Positions 1 through 9,643 are shown, numbered from the stretch's first letter. The stretch: DNA of 64,000 nucleotides from Arsukibacterium indicum (GCF_019100565.1 NZ_JAHRID010000002.1:186001-250000); one strand, 5' to 3'. Notes: generated from the sequence alone by a model not told the origin. Numbers and translations: made by a program.

Positions 1-256
1 CATCGTCTCCATACACTACCGAGCGCACGTCATCGTCATTGCCAACACATAAAAATACCAGCGACGCTTCTGCAGCTGCCAGTGCCGGCGTGCTAGCCTG
101 GCTGCCACCAAATTGATTAACCCACGCTGTTGCTTTCGCAGCTGTGCGATTGTAGACACAAACCTGGTAACCCTTTTGCTGTAAATACCCTGCCATAGGG
201 TAGCCCATCACGCCAAGACCAATAAATGCGACTTTACCTTTGCTTTCAATTGACAT
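1..256 (-). CDS. NAD(P)-dependent beta-hydroxyacid dehydrogenase, partial (N-terminus only)
   Basis: The first 85 codons of a gene that runs off the left edge. Translation from the ATG at 256 gives a Rossmann start with the motif GLGVMGYPMA, typical of the 3-hydroxyisobutyrate dehydrogenase / tartronate semialdehyde reductase (GarR/MmsB) family, followed by VYNRT (NADP-type loop) and FLCVGNDDDV. Members reduce or oxidise small beta-hydroxyacids in the cytoplasm. The catalytic lysine and C-terminal helical domain lie outside the window, so the substrate cannot be told. It is divergent from the glutathione peroxidase gene at 377. Confidence 0.85.
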   Translation of the reverse strand, partial: MSIESKGKVAFIGLGVMGYPMAGYLQQKGYQVCVYNRTAAKATAWVNQFGGSQASTPALAAAEASLVFLCVGNDDDVRSVVYGDD

Positions 257-376
257 AAAAATGACTTATAGCTGTGAAATGATAAGCTGTTAGCTTACAA
301 ACTAAGTCTGGGAAAAGAAAGACGGATCCAGCAATCAGAACGTAAAACTGAATTTACAGCATAATCGGGAAGCAGA

Positions 377-856
377 ATGACCAATATACATCAGTTTAAA
401 GTAAAAAATGGCCAGGGTCAGGAAGTGGATCTGGCAACTTACCGCGGTAAAGTCGTGCTTATCGTTAATACGGCCAGCCAGTGTGGCTTTACCCCACAAT
501 ATCAGCAGCTGGAAGAGTTATATCAGCAATATAAAGATCGCGGTCTGGTGATCCTGGCATTCCCATGTAACCAGTTTGGCAGCCAGGAACCCGGCGATAA
601 CAGCGACATTCAGCAGTTTTGTCAGCTGAACTATGGCCTGAGCTTTCCGGTTATGGCTAAAATAAATGTTAATGGTTTAAAAGCATCACCGCTATTCGAG
701 CATTTAAAAGACAGTGCCAGGGGCTTGCTTAAAACACGGGCTATTAAGTGGAATTTCACCAAGTTTCTGATAAACAAGCAGGGTGAAGTCGTTAAGCGCT
801 ATGCTCCCCGCACTAAACCCGCCAGCATTGCTCAGGCGATAGAAGAACTGCTGTAA
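377..856 (+). CDS. Glutathione peroxidase family protein (thiol peroxidase, BtuE/Gpx type)
   Basis: A 159-residue thioredoxin-fold peroxidase expected to reduce hydrogen peroxide and organic hydroperoxides in the cytoplasm. The peroxidatic cysteine is Cys36 in NTASQCGFT; the second family signature LAFPCNQFGSQEPG and the WNFTKFL segment are intact. It is a cysteine (not selenocysteine) enzyme, and in bacteria such proteins usually take electrons from thioredoxin as well as glutathione. The start has a good ribosome site (GGAAG, about 5 nt before ATG). The length is normal for the family. It lies just upstream of a lactate dehydrogenase on the same strand, with no obvious functional link. Confidence 0.93.
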   Translation: MTNIHQFKVKNGQGQEVDLATYRGKVVLIVNTASQCGFTPQYQQLEELYQQYKDRGLVILAFPCNQFGSQEPGDNSDIQQFCQLNYGLSFPVMAKINVNGLKASPLFEHLKDSARGLLKTRAIKWNFTKFLINKQGEVVKRYAPRTKPASIAQAIEELL

Positions 857-941
857 CTTTGATCTGGCGCTAATTATGACAACTTCAGCTGATCTACACT
901 TATCTGAAAATAACAGACCGCAAACAAGCGCGAGGCTGCAA

Positions 942-1922
942 ATGAAAGTTGCCGTGTTCAGTGCCAAAAAATATGATCAGAAGGGCTTAGGTCAGTGGGC
1001 TGATCCAAGCCTGCAATTCAGCTATTTTGAAAACCGCTTAAGTTCAGCAAATGTTAAACTGGCACACGGCTGCCATGCGATTTGTGCCTTTGTTAATGAT
1101 GATCTGTCGGCGGAAGTGTTGCAGCAGATGTCCGAAATGGGCATTGAAATGGTGGCACTACGTTGTGCCGGTTTTAACAATGTTGACCTGGCTACCGCCA
1201 AAGCACTGGGCATCCGGATTGCCAGAGTGCCAGCCTACTCGCCAGAGGCGGTTGCAGAGCACACGGTAGCCATGATGCTGACGTTAAATCGCAAGCTACA
1301 TAAAGCCTTTAACCGGGTCAGAGATGACAATTTCGCGATTGACGGTTTACTAGGCTTTAATATGCACGGCAAAACCGTTGGTTTAATTGGTACTGGCAGG
1401 ATTGGCCTGGCTACAGCCCGCATCTTAAAAGGCTTTGGCTGTAAGCTACTTTGCTATGACATTGAGCCGGCAGCGGAGCTGACAAACGACTATGTCAGCC
1501 TGAATGAGTTATATGCACAGAGCGATATTATCAGTTTACATTGCCCGCTTACCCCGGCTACCAAGCATATAATCAATACTGATTCGCTGGCCAAAATGCG
1601 TGATGGTGTGATGCTGATTAATACCAGCCGCGGTGGCCTGGTAAATACCAAAACCGTAATTGATGGCTTAAAAAGCCGAAAAATTGGTTATCTGGGTTTA
1701 GATGTGTACGAACAGGAAGCCGATATCTTTTTTGAAAATTTATCAGAGCAGGTAATAGATGATGAGATATTTAAACGGCTGCTGACCTTTCCAAATGTGC
1801 TGATCACCAGTCATCAGGCCTTTTTTACCAAAGAGGCGTTGCAGCAAATATGTACTATTACCAGTGACAATTTAATGGCATTTGCCGGCGGCAGCACCAC
1901 CGGCAATGAATTAGTGCAATAA
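942..1922 (+). CDS. ldhA: D-lactate dehydrogenase / 2-hydroxyacid dehydrogenase (LdhA type)
   Basis: NAD-dependent D-2-hydroxyacid dehydrogenase that interconverts pyruvate and D-lactate. The NAD fold motif GLIGTGRIG, the substrate-binding RCAGFNNVDL segment and the late SHQAFFT histidine are all present. I start it at 942 (326 residues): the N-terminus MKVAVFSAKKYD then aligns with E. coli LdhA, and GAGG lies 6 nt before the ATG. An in-frame ATG at 876 would add 22 residues without a good ribosome site. The short gap after the peroxidase gene leaves co-transcription possible. Confidence 0.9.
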   Translation: MKVAVFSAKKYDQKGLGQWADPSLQFSYFENRLSSANVKLAHGCHAICAFVNDDLSAEVLQQMSEMGIEMVALRCAGFNNVDLATAKALGIRIARVPAYSPEAVAEHTVAMMLTLNRKLHKAFNRVRDDNFAIDGLLGFNMHGKTVGLIGTGRIGLATARILKGFGCKLLCYDIEPAAELTNDYVSLNELYAQSDIISLHCPLTPATKHIINTDSLAKMRDGVMLINTSRGGLVNTKTVIDGLKSRKIGYLGLDVYEQEADIFFENLSEQVIDDEIFKRLLTFPNVLITSHQAFFTKEALQQICTITSDNLMAFAGGSTTGNELVQ

Positions 1923-1944
1923 CGGCTTAATTATTGAATTGCAC

Positions 1945-2337
1945 TCAGTCTTTATCGCTCATAGCATCAAGCAGAGTTTCTGACAGCTCTTCCGGCGTGA
2001 CCACCACACCAGGACCATCTGAGTCAGGCAGGACGGCAATAGCCAGCTCATCGCCAATTAAACCTGAGGTCCATTTATCCAGCCAGGTTTTTACGTCGAT
2101 AGATTTGGCAGTACAGTGTTGCCACTCACCTTCAATCCATTGTGCTGCCAGTTCAGCATGTGGCCATACCGGAATGCAACGCTCTTCCTCAGCACTTACT
2201 AATACAAAGCCTTCTTCGTCAGTTAAAATCCAGATCTCTTCTAAATCAGCCACGGCCTGAACAAAATATTCATAGCGTTGCTCGGCATCCAGCGAAATGA
2301 CGCGATTGAGTTCTTCTGTACTTAGTTGATATTCCAT
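1945..2337 (-). CDS. DUF2750 domain-containing protein
   Basis: A small acidic cytoplasmic protein of 130 residues that matches the DUF2750 family by its order of segments: YEYFVQAVADLEEIWIL, then GFVLVSAEEERCIPVWPHAELA, then a WLDKW segment. The biochemical function of the family is unknown. The start at 2337 is preferred because AGGAAA lies 7 nt upstream; an in-frame alternative at 2388 adds 17 residues without support. There is no signal peptide or membrane segment. It is convergent with the lactate dehydrogenase gene. Confidence 0.85.
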   Translation of the reverse strand: MEYQLSTEELNRVISLDAEQRYEYFVQAVADLEEIWILTDEEGFVLVSAEEERCIPVWPHAELAAQWIEGEWQHCTAKSIDVKTWLDKWTSGLIGDELAIAVLPDSDGPGVVVTPEELSETLLDAMSDKD

Positions 2338-2410
2338 CTTGGTTTCCTGCAAAAAATAAAGTGTGCTAATGATGACGGATCTGGCCATATAAAGCCATTA
2401 GTAAAACGAA

Positions 2411-2839
2411 TTACCAAAGCTGACGGGCCAAAAATAACAACAATGCATAACGAGCCCCTTTACCCAGCGTAACCAATAATAAAAATAGCCCAAAACGAAC
2501 CCGCAAAGTGCCGGCAACCAGGGTTAGCGGGTCTCCGACTATCGGTAACCAGGCCAGTAGCAGGCTCCAGCTGCCGTAGCGGTTAAACTGAATTTCAGCT
2601 TTGGCTAGCTGCGCCTGGCTTATCGGAAACCAGCGCTTATGTTGAAATCGCAGTAACTCTTTACCCAAATACCAGTTGACGCAGGAGCCCAGGGTATTGC
2701 CGCAGGTGGCAGCCAACCACAACCACAATGGCTTATAACCCTGTTGGGCCAAAGCCAGTAACAGTACCTCAGAGGAGGCGGGTAATAAAGTGGCAGCAAT
2801 AAAGCCGCTGGCAAAAAGTGAAAAATAGCCCAAAAGCAT
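2411..2839 (-). CDS. YqaA family membrane protein (DedA/SNARE-associated fold)
   Basis: A 142-residue integral membrane protein with the PASSEVLLLAL and CGNTLGSCVNWYLGK segments typical of the YqaA branch of the VTT/DedA superfamily. Relatives of this superfamily are linked to lipid flipping (undecaprenyl-phosphate for DedA proteins); the role of YqaA itself is not established. Hydrophobic stretches cover most of the length, with a re-entrant glycine/proline-containing segment (WLPIVGDPLTLVAGTLR). The start codon has only a weak ribosome site. It stands alone between a DUF2750 gene and dnaE2. Confidence 0.85.
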   Translation of the reverse strand: MLLGYFSLFASGFIAATLLPASSEVLLLALAQQGYKPLWLWLAATCGNTLGSCVNWYLGKELLRFQHKRWFPISQAQLAKAEIQFNRYGSWSLLLAWLPIVGDPLTLVAGTLRVRFGLFLLLVTLGKGARYALLLFLARQLW

Positions 2840-2933
2840 AAAATGATATTAGCCCTGCTTAAAAATCGCAGGCACTGTAGCAGATTGTCAGACTAAGTTA
2901 ATAATACAGTTAGTAATAGAGCCAGTAATATAG

Positions 2934-5900
2934 TTAGTGAAAATCCCGCGATTTGCTGGCAAAGGCTGCCAGCTCATGGCTTAAATCGGTCAGCCTGCCG
3001 GCTATTACATGGGTTACGTCCCCTTCACGCTCTAAAATACCGTCTACCTGCAGTATTTGCGCCGTTAAAAAAGCCTGTTGCTGAGCCTGAGCTGTGGCCA
3101 GCCACACCACCACATTGGCAGTACCGGTTTCATCTTCCAGCGAAATAAAAGTAACCCCGGCAGCAGTGCCGGGCCTTTGTCGCAAGGTTACCAGACCACT
3201 TATCCGTACCGGACTTTTATGCCGCACCTCTTTTAATGACTCAGCGTCAATACTGCGCGGCAATTTACCCGCCTTGCGCAGCAGGGCTATCGGATGTTGC
3301 TGTAAACTCAGACCGGTAGCGGCATAGTCTTCCAACACCTCGTCTATCTCTGACGGTGCGGGCAAAACCATAGCCTGATATTGTACGGTTTTTTCAGCGA
3401 CTTCCTGAGCCTCTGAAGCTTTTTTTATATTTTTTGCTGTCAATATCACTGGCTTATTCTGCAAGCTTTCTTCGGCACAGAAAAGTGGCAGGCTCTGCTG
3501 CTTATCCAGTAATTGCCAGCGACTGTTGTACCTGTCGCCACTGATCGCTGCTAACGCATTGGCACTGGCCAGTGCCTGTAAATCACTGCTGTTAAGGCCA
3601 GCCTGTCGTAACTGGGAAAGTGAGCTATAACCAGCAGCAGGTCGATGCTGCAGTAAGCGCTCAACCCCTGCAGCACTTAACCCTTTTATCTGCCGCAGCC
3701 CCAGCCTGATAGCAAAATTCGCTTGTTCTGATTGCAAGGTATAATCACGGCAAGAGCCATTAACACATACCGGTAATACCTTAACCTGATGCCTTTTTGC
3801 ATCCTGTAACAGCTGCGACGGGCTGTAAAACCCCATCGGTAAGCTGTTAAGTAATGCCGTATAAAAGGCCGCCGGATAATAATGTTTTAGCCAGGCCGAA
3901 ATATAGGCCAGCACAGCAAAACTGGCCGAATGCGACTCGGGAAAACCATATTCACCAAAACCACAAATTTGCTGGTATATCCGCTCAGCAAATTCCTGCT
4001 GATATCCGCGCTTCAGCATGCCGTTTATCAGCTTATCTTTAAATTGCAGTAATTCTCCGGTTTTTTTCCAGCTGGCCATTGCCCGGCGCAACTGATCAGC
4101 CTCACCGCCACTAAAACCGGCGGCTACCATAGCCAGCGCTATTACCTGCTCCTGAAATATCGGTACCCCCATGGTGCGGCTTAATACCTGTTCAACCTCT
4201 TTTGACGGATAGCTTACTGGCTCGATGCCATTACGCCGTTTTAAATATGGATGCACCATATCGCCCTGAATAGGCCCGGGCCGGACAATAGCAATCTGCA
4301 CCACTAAATCGTAATAACAGGCCGGTTTTAACCGCGGTAACATGCTCATTTGTGCCCGTGATTCAATCTGAAATAAACCCACGGTATCGGCTTTTTGGAT
4401 CAGCTGATACACCGCCGGATCATCGCCAAGCGCGTTGATACCGGCAATACTTAGCGAACGTTGATAATGCCGTTTAACCAGCTGAAAACATTTACGAATG
4501 GCCGTTAACATCCCCAGCGCCAGCACATCAACCTTCAGCAGTTCCAGTGTTTCTAAATCATCTTTATCCCACTGGATCACGGTTCTGTCGATCATAGCCG
4601 CATTTTCCACCGGTACCAGTTCATACAGCGGCCCTTCAGAAATGACAAAGCCGCCTACGTGCTGCGATAAATGGCGGGGAAACCCGCGCAGCTCATCCAC
4701 TAACTGCACAAGCTGGCGGGTTGTCTCGCTGTCAGGAGCCAGCCCCAGTGCTCCCAATTGCTGCTGCCAGGGGGTAACAGGATTACGCCGCTGAATATTT
4801 TTGACAAGGAAATCCAGTTGGCTTTCCGGCAATCCCAGTGCTTTACCAACATCCCGCAGAGCACTTTTAAAGCGATAACTGATAACAGTAGCAGCCAGAG
4901 CAGCGCGCTCCCGGCCGTATTTCTGATACAAATACTGAATCACTTCTTCGCGCCGTTCATGTTCGAAATCTACGTCAATATCAGGCGGCTCCTGACGCTC
5001 TTTTGATAAAAACCGTTCAAACAACACCTGAATTTGCCGCGGATCAACAGCCGTGATTTGCAGGCAATAACACACCACTGAATTAGCCGCCGAACCCCGG
5101 CCCTGATATAAAATATTGCGACTTTGGGCAAACTGCACCAGATCGTAAATGGTCAGAAAAAAATATTCGTAATTAAGTTCGCTAATAAGGGTCAGCTCTT
5201 TTTCAATCAGCGCCTGTACCCTTTGTGGTACGCCGTCGGTAAAGCGTATTTTGCTGCCCTGAACAACCAGCTGTCGCAGATAACTGCTGGCGGTTTGCCC
5301 TGCTGGCACCAGCTCAGCCGGATACTGATACTTAAGCTCGCTAAGATTAAAACTGCAGCACCCGGCAATAACCGCGGTTTCATTCAGCCAATTGTCCGGA
5401 AATAACTTAGCCAGCTTGGACAACGGCCTGAGTGCCCGCTCGGTATTGCTTAGCAGCTCACGCCCCAGTTCACTAACCGGTCTGCCGGCCCGGATGGCGC
5501 TGACGCAATGCTGCAGTGCCAGCCGGCCGGGCTGATGCATTAAAACAGCACCACAACACATCTGACTAAGCTGGAACTGGCTGGCCAATTGCTGACAATA
5601 CTGATTAAATTGCGGCTCGTTATGGCTTAAATAGCGCCGCATTGCCAGCCATAACCGGCTGGCATGATACCTGGTAAGCCAGCTACCCCAATACTGATCG
5701 CTGGCATTATCTCCACTTGGCAACCATAAAATAAAACAGTGCTTTACTGACATTAAATCCCATTCTGTCAGCTGATAATCACCTTTGCGGCTGCGCCTTC
5801 TGGCATTAGTGATAACCCGACACAGCTCGCTATATGCCGCTTTAGTCGGGCATAACAACACCAGCTGCAGCTTATCCAGCATAAACACACTGCCAACAAT

Positions 5901-6089
5901 TAACTTCAGTGCAAGTTGCTGCTCATTAATTGCCCGATAGGCCCTAACCACACCGGCAACTGAACATTCATCTGTTATTGCCAGCGCCTGATAGCCCAGC
6001 GATGCGGCCTCGATTACCAACTCTTGCGGACTGGACGCACCTTGTAAAAAGCTGAAATGGCTTTGACAAAACAGTTCAGCATATTGCAT
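2934..6089 (-). CDS. dnaE2: Error-prone DNA polymerase DnaE2 (ImuC)
   Basis: Catalytic subunit of the ImuA-ImuB-DnaE2 translesion synthesis complex, 1051 residues. It is a C-family polymerase. The N-terminal PHP domain begins SHFSFLQGASSPQELV; the palm carries the catalytic aspartates in PPDIDVDFEHERR, preceded by the YQGRGSAANS loop; the helix-hairpin-helix and OB-fold (LRQRPGTAAGVTFISLED) parts follow. Length is usual for DnaE2 and shorter than replicative DnaE. It is the last gene of the operon, 20 bp after imuB. Established knowledge: the complex causes damage-induced mutagenesis in bacteria lacking Pol V, with DnaE2 supplying the polymerase activity. Confidence 0.95.
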   Translation of the reverse strand: MQYAELFCQSHFSFLQGASSPQELVIEAASLGYQALAITDECSVAGVVRAYRAINEQQLALKLIVGSVFMLDKLQLVLLCPTKAAYSELCRVITNARRRSRKGDYQLTEWDLMSVKHCFILWLPSGDNASDQYWGSWLTRYHASRLWLAMRRYLSHNEPQFNQYCQQLASQFQLSQMCCGAVLMHQPGRLALQHCVSAIRAGRPVSELGRELLSNTERALRPLSKLAKLFPDNWLNETAVIAGCCSFNLSELKYQYPAELVPAGQTASSYLRQLVVQGSKIRFTDGVPQRVQALIEKELTLISELNYEYFFLTIYDLVQFAQSRNILYQGRGSAANSVVCYCLQITAVDPRQIQVLFERFLSKERQEPPDIDVDFEHERREEVIQYLYQKYGRERAALAATVISYRFKSALRDVGKALGLPESQLDFLVKNIQRRNPVTPWQQQLGALGLAPDSETTRQLVQLVDELRGFPRHLSQHVGGFVISEGPLYELVPVENAAMIDRTVIQWDKDDLETLELLKVDVLALGMLTAIRKCFQLVKRHYQRSLSIAGINALGDDPAVYQLIQKADTVGLFQIESRAQMSMLPRLKPACYYDLVVQIAIVRPGPIQGDMVHPYLKRRNGIEPVSYPSKEVEQVLSRTMGVPIFQEQVIALAMVAAGFSGGEADQLRRAMASWKKTGELLQFKDKLINGMLKRGYQQEFAERIYQQICGFGEYGFPESHSASFAVLAYISAWLKHYYPAAFYTALLNSLPMGFYSPSQLLQDAKRHQVKVLPVCVNGSCRDYTLQSEQANFAIRLGLRQIKGLSAAGVERLLQHRPAAGYSSLSQLRQAGLNSSDLQALASANALAAISGDRYNSRWQLLDKQQSLPLFCAEESLQNKPVILTAKNIKKASEAQEVAEKTVQYQAMVLPAPSEIDEVLEDYAATGLSLQQHPIALLRKAGKLPRSIDAESLKEVRHKSPVRISGLVTLRQRPGTAAGVTFISLEDETGTANVVVWLATAQAQQQAFLTAQILQVDGILEREGDVTHVIAGRLTDLSHELAAFASKSRDFH

Positions 6090-6109
6090 TGCCGTTACCT
6101 GCCTTGATA

Positions 6110-7513
6110 TTAACTAAACAAACCATGGATAAACCATTGCTGACTTACCGTTCGGAACAGCCATAACCACTGGCCTTGCTGATTGCGACCAATATAGTAA
6201 TCACGCTGCGCACCCAGTTGCCAGCCATCAGGACACAACCGCTCGGGCCCCTGGTTAATTGTTACGGCTTCTGTGAGGGGTTGTGGTCTGGTAAATAAAA
6301 ATGCTGGCCGAAGTGGCAAAACCGCCTGCCCGATTGCCCCCTTTGTCAGTGGCAGACTGCGCTTACTGGCCATCTCGGGCAAATGTTGATCCTGCAGGGT
6401 TAAACCGCTGACCGCAGCATGGCCTAAACGGGCCTGCAACAATGATATCAACTGTAATGCCGACATTCTGGCCTGATGCTGATTAAATAATGCTTCAGTA
6501 GTGTGCTGCTGGCCGGCAAAATGATTAACATCCAGCTGCAGGCCATACACCGGTTCCGGCAAAGGCAGGTTTTCTAGTTGTAGCTGACATAACGCCAGCC
6601 AGGCCTGGGCTTTATATTCGCCCTGAGCAGAGCCGATACTCAGCTTAAGCGGCGGATTATCGCGAAAAAATAAACTAAGCAGCAGTTGATAGCACTGACA
6701 ATTGGTCCGTCTTAGTTGCTGCTCCAGTTGCTGCAGTAGTTTGGCTAGCGGTTTAATCAGTACATTACTGTCGCTGATGTCATACAGCAGTTCCATATAA
6801 CGGCTGAAACCAGGCTCAGGTTGGAAATACTCCAGCGCATGATAGTAATCGCCCCGCAACCGTCCCAGATAACTCAGCAACTGACTGTCGAAGCGCCGGG
6901 CCAACTCTGCCGGTGGCAAAGACTGTAACTGACCAAGGGTATGGATCCCCAGCCGGATCATTTGCTGCTGCATTGCTGGCGAGAGCTCTGTTGCACTTAG
7001 CGGGCTGCTGTTCAGCGCTTTATCAAACAGCCGGTTATCAACAGTAATTAACCCAGCCTGCTGATAAGCCAGACATTTAGCCGCATAAGGCGTTGCACCA
7101 CAGCTATACTGATAACGGTAAGTCAGCGCAGAGAGTTTTGCGCTCAGTTCCTGCCAGTAAGGTTTAAGCCCGCCATACAGCTGCAACATGCCTTCAAGAC
7201 GCAGAATAAGCCCAGCGGGTTTATCTAAGGCAATATCACTGCTTACCTGATACAACTGCTGGGCAACGTTGTGCAGAATTTTAGCTTGCTGCTCTGGCTG
7301 ATAGGGCAGCAGCTGCAAATCCGGACACAGCGCAGCAGCGCTGGCCAGGCCCATGTGTTGTTTAAGGCCGGCCTTAATCGCCGCAGGATTTAACTGCACT
7401 AACTGATGCTGCAGATCAACCAGTGCAACGGGCAATTGACGGTCGCTTTCGGCTGAAAGTTGCAGATGATCCAACTGCAGTGCCGGAAAATGCAGATATA
7501 TAAACAAAGCCAT
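6110..7513 (-). CDS. imuB: Y-family polymerase-like protein ImuB
   Basis: 467-residue Y-family homologue that acts as the hub of the mutasome by linking DnaE2, ImuA and the beta clamp. The expected acidic active-site residues of DinB-type enzymes are replaced (YLHFPALQLD in place of the first DxD motif, and LRLEGMLQLYGG in place of the SLDE motif). It therefore looks catalytically dead, as is known for ImuB. A QAVLPL sequence in the C-terminal third fits the clamp-binding consensus QxxLPL. It starts one base after the imuA stop codon, so the two are translationally linked. Confidence 0.93.
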   Translation of the reverse strand: MALFIYLHFPALQLDHLQLSAESDRQLPVALVDLQHQLVQLNPAAIKAGLKQHMGLASAAALCPDLQLLPYQPEQQAKILHNVAQQLYQVSSDIALDKPAGLILRLEGMLQLYGGLKPYWQELSAKLSALTYRYQYSCGATPYAAKCLAYQQAGLITVDNRLFDKALNSSPLSATELSPAMQQQMIRLGIHTLGQLQSLPPAELARRFDSQLLSYLGRLRGDYYHALEYFQPEPGFSRYMELLYDISDSNVLIKPLAKLLQQLEQQLRRTNCQCYQLLLSLFFRDNPPLKLSIGSAQGEYKAQAWLALCQLQLENLPLPEPVYGLQLDVNHFAGQQHTTEALFNQHQARMSALQLISLLQARLGHAAVSGLTLQDQHLPEMASKRSLPLTKGAIGQAVLPLRPAFLFTRPQPLTEAVTINQGPERLCPDGWQLGAQRDYYIGRNQQGQWLWLFRTVSQQWFIHGLFS

Positions 7514-7514
7514 T

Positions 7515-8270
7515 TCAAACAGCCTGGCGCAGTGGCTCAGCAGCAGTTCCGGTTAAGCACAATACCGGCCATTTCTGTTGCATACTTATTCGAAACGGCG
7601 CTGCCGGCCAACTGCCTTTCCGTTTAAGCACAGTTAATTGCAGTCCCTGTGGATCCGGCTTAAGGCTGATACTTAAATTAACTGGCAGGCTAAGTGCCTG
7701 ACTGCTATGCCTGAACACAATCATGCTGGCGGCGCCCTGTTCTGCAGCGAGTTGTAACCGTCGGGCCTGAGCTAAACTGATGACCGCAGGCCATAGCAGC
7801 ACGCTGGCGCAACAGCCACTTTGCAGACACTGCTCAGCCGCCCATAACGCCTGTTGTTGTGGCGAAAGCTTTTTTACAGATTGAGGGTTTTTAGCCGGCT
7901 GAGTCAGCTTAGCCAGTTCATCTGAGCTCTGGCCAAAAGCCGGTTGCTCGCCCGGGGTGATGATCAGCAACTGGCTTAACTCAAGCCCGCTTCCGGCCAG
8001 CATATCGGCGCAAAGCTCAGCCGGCGGTCCAATAAATACCAGTAAACGCTGGCTCTGCTGTTGTTGCTGTTGTAAATAAGGTAACAACAGACGCAGCTCA
8101 CCTATACCGGCTTCGGTTTGAATATCAATCAGGCCGGTTGCCGGCAAGCCACCACCTAACTGCTGATCCAGTTCAGGATATCCTGACGCAACAGCCCTGT
8201 AGGCCAACTGCTGGCTATCGCCTTGCCATAATAACTGGCGTCGGGCGAGTTGATCTAATAAGGTAGACAT
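7515..8270 (-). CDS. imuA: Translesion synthesis-associated protein ImuA
   Basis: 251-residue RecA/SulA-like protein, first gene of the imuA-imuB-dnaE2 operon. The family-typical opening ASGYPELDQQLGGGLPATGLIDI is visible; a complete Walker A motif is not (TEAGIGELRL at that place), as is usual for ImuA. It is needed for damage-induced mutagenesis together with ImuB and DnaE2. The operon is led by a LexA box 14 bp upstream of the start codon, so SOS induction is expected. The polyglutamine run at about residue 70 (LQQQQQQSQR) fits the Q-rich style of this genome. Confidence 0.92.
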   Translation of the reverse strand: MSTLLDQLARRQLLWQGDSQQLAYRAVASGYPELDQQLGGGLPATGLIDIQTEAGIGELRLLLPYLQQQQQQSQRLLVFIGPPAELCADMLAGSGLELSQLLIITPGEQPAFGQSSDELAKLTQPAKNPQSVKKLSPQQQALWAAEQCLQSGCCASVLLWPAVISLAQARRLQLAAEQGAASMIVFRHSSQALSLPVNLSISLKPDPQGLQLTVLKRKGSWPAAPFRISMQQKWPVLCLTGTAAEPLRQAV

Positions 8271-8283
8271 ACATCACCATATA

Positions 8284-8303
8284 TACTGTATATATAAACA
8301 GTA
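8284..8303. promoter_or_regulatory. LexA (SOS) box of the imuA-imuB-dnaE2 operon
   Basis: The sequence CTGT-N8-ACAG, flanked by TA on both sides, nearly equals the E. coli-type LexA consensus; the eight central bases are all A/T. It lies between the end of rlmC and the start of imuA, 14 bp before the imuA ATG. No other gene start is nearby, so it should repress only the mutasome operon. Confidence 0.9.
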
Positions 8304-8339
8304 TATATGGCTTTTTGCAGGATGCAATATCCAGCGCTA

Positions 8340-9482
8340 TCACTTTCGTTGCAACAGAGTTAACACTTCATAATGGCTGCTATGGGCGAACATATCAAAC
8401 AGCTGTACTTTCAGTAATTTGTATTGGTTTAATCTGGTTAAATCGTCCGCCAGGGTTTGGGCATTACAACTGGAATAAAGCAGCCAGCCAGGGGAAAGCC
8501 GTTCAATATCCTGACATAACGCAGCCCCTAAACCGCGCCGTGGCGGGTTTACCACCAGTAAATCAGGGGCCTTTGCTGCGGCATTGGCAAAGGCCGTAGC
8601 ATCCAATGCCTGAAAGCTGACATTTGTTAATCCCATTTCTGCTGCTGAGCGTGTAGCACTGGCAATGGCTGCCGGGGCAATTTCAATACCCTGCAGGCTT
8701 TGATCATTCTGCACCAAATGAAGGCCAAAACCACCCACTCCGCAAAACAGGTCCCATATTTGATTGAACTGACCGTTTTGCTCCTGCAGTTCAGCAGCCC
8801 ATTGGGCGGCATTAAGATACAAGCTGGCCGCTACTACCGGCTGGGTCTGAAAAAAACTTTGCGGCTGTAAATAAAGCGGTACCTGATTTAATTGCTCAGC
8901 CAGCACAGTTTGCTTGGTTAAAACAATTTCTTCCGCGCCTTCCAGGATGGCCGCTGCTGCTGGCTGCAAATTCACCGAGCAAAGCTCAAGTTCTGGCAAT
9001 TGCTGCTCTAGCCAGGGCAAATGTTTGGTTACAGAGGCCAGACAGTTTTTTGAACGCAGCACAAGCCGCAGCATAAAGCGGCCACTGTGCAGGCTTTGGC
9101 TAAGTAAAATATATTTCAGTTCACCACGGCGGCTGGCAATGTCATACGGGGTAAGAGTAGCACGGCGGATAAAAGCTTTACACAAGGCAAAAACCGGCAC
9201 AAAGCTCGCTGGATATAACGGGCAATCGGCTAAATCGACCTGCTCACCCCGGGCATTGATAATACCCAGCACCGGATTAGTGACACTGCCCAGAACGACC
9301 ATTTTCGCTTTGTAGCGAAAACCCTGCTCTTCACTTGCAATTGGCGCTAAGACACTCTCTGGCTGCATTGGAGCCATTAGCTCATTCAGATGCTGCTGTT
9401 TATCGGTCAGTTGCTGCGAGTAGGGTTTTGCCAGCCATTGGCATGATTGACAGCGGTTAGCCTGAAAATGGTGGCAATACAT
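8340..9482 (-). CDS. rlmC: 23S rRNA (uracil-747-C5)-methyltransferase RlmC
   Basis: SAM-dependent RNA methyltransferase making m5U747 in 23S rRNA, 380 residues. Iron-sulfur cysteines are seen at Cys3, Cys11 and Cys14 (CHHFQANRCQSC), with a fourth in ADCPLYP. The SAM site is DLFCGVGGFGLH, and the catalytic nucleophile sits in YSSCNAQT, followed by the general-base region HYEVLTLL. It aligns over its whole length with E. coli RlmC as I recall it, including the GFRYKAKMVV segment. It is transcribed away from egtB and stops just before the LexA box of imuA. Confidence 0.95.
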   Translation of the reverse strand: MYCHHFQANRCQSCQWLAKPYSQQLTDKQQHLNELMAPMQPESVLAPIASEEQGFRYKAKMVVLGSVTNPVLGIINARGEQVDLADCPLYPASFVPVFALCKAFIRRATLTPYDIASRRGELKYILLSQSLHSGRFMLRLVLRSKNCLASVTKHLPWLEQQLPELELCSVNLQPAAAAILEGAEEIVLTKQTVLAEQLNQVPLYLQPQSFFQTQPVVAASLYLNAAQWAAELQEQNGQFNQIWDLFCGVGGFGLHLVQNDQSLQGIEIAPAAIASATRSAAEMGLTNVSFQALDATAFANAAAKAPDLLVVNPPRRGLGAALCQDIERLSPGWLLYSSCNAQTLADDLTRLNQYKLLKVQLFDMFAHSSHYEVLTLLQRK

Positions 9483-9643
9483 TTAATAATCACTTTACTG
9501 ACAAGCGGAAAATTAGCTTGGCTTATTCTACCTGTTCATTTTTTTGAAATATAGCCGGCAAATAATAGCAGATTAAATTGCAACCCTGCATTAACACAAC
9601 AAGCCTGCTAGACTGAAAATACCTGCATTATGCGAGGAGCAAA

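Noticed and set aside
876-941. 22-codon N-terminal extension of the lactate dehydrogenase
   Set aside because: The family N-terminus and a GAGG ribosome site both point to the ATG at 942.
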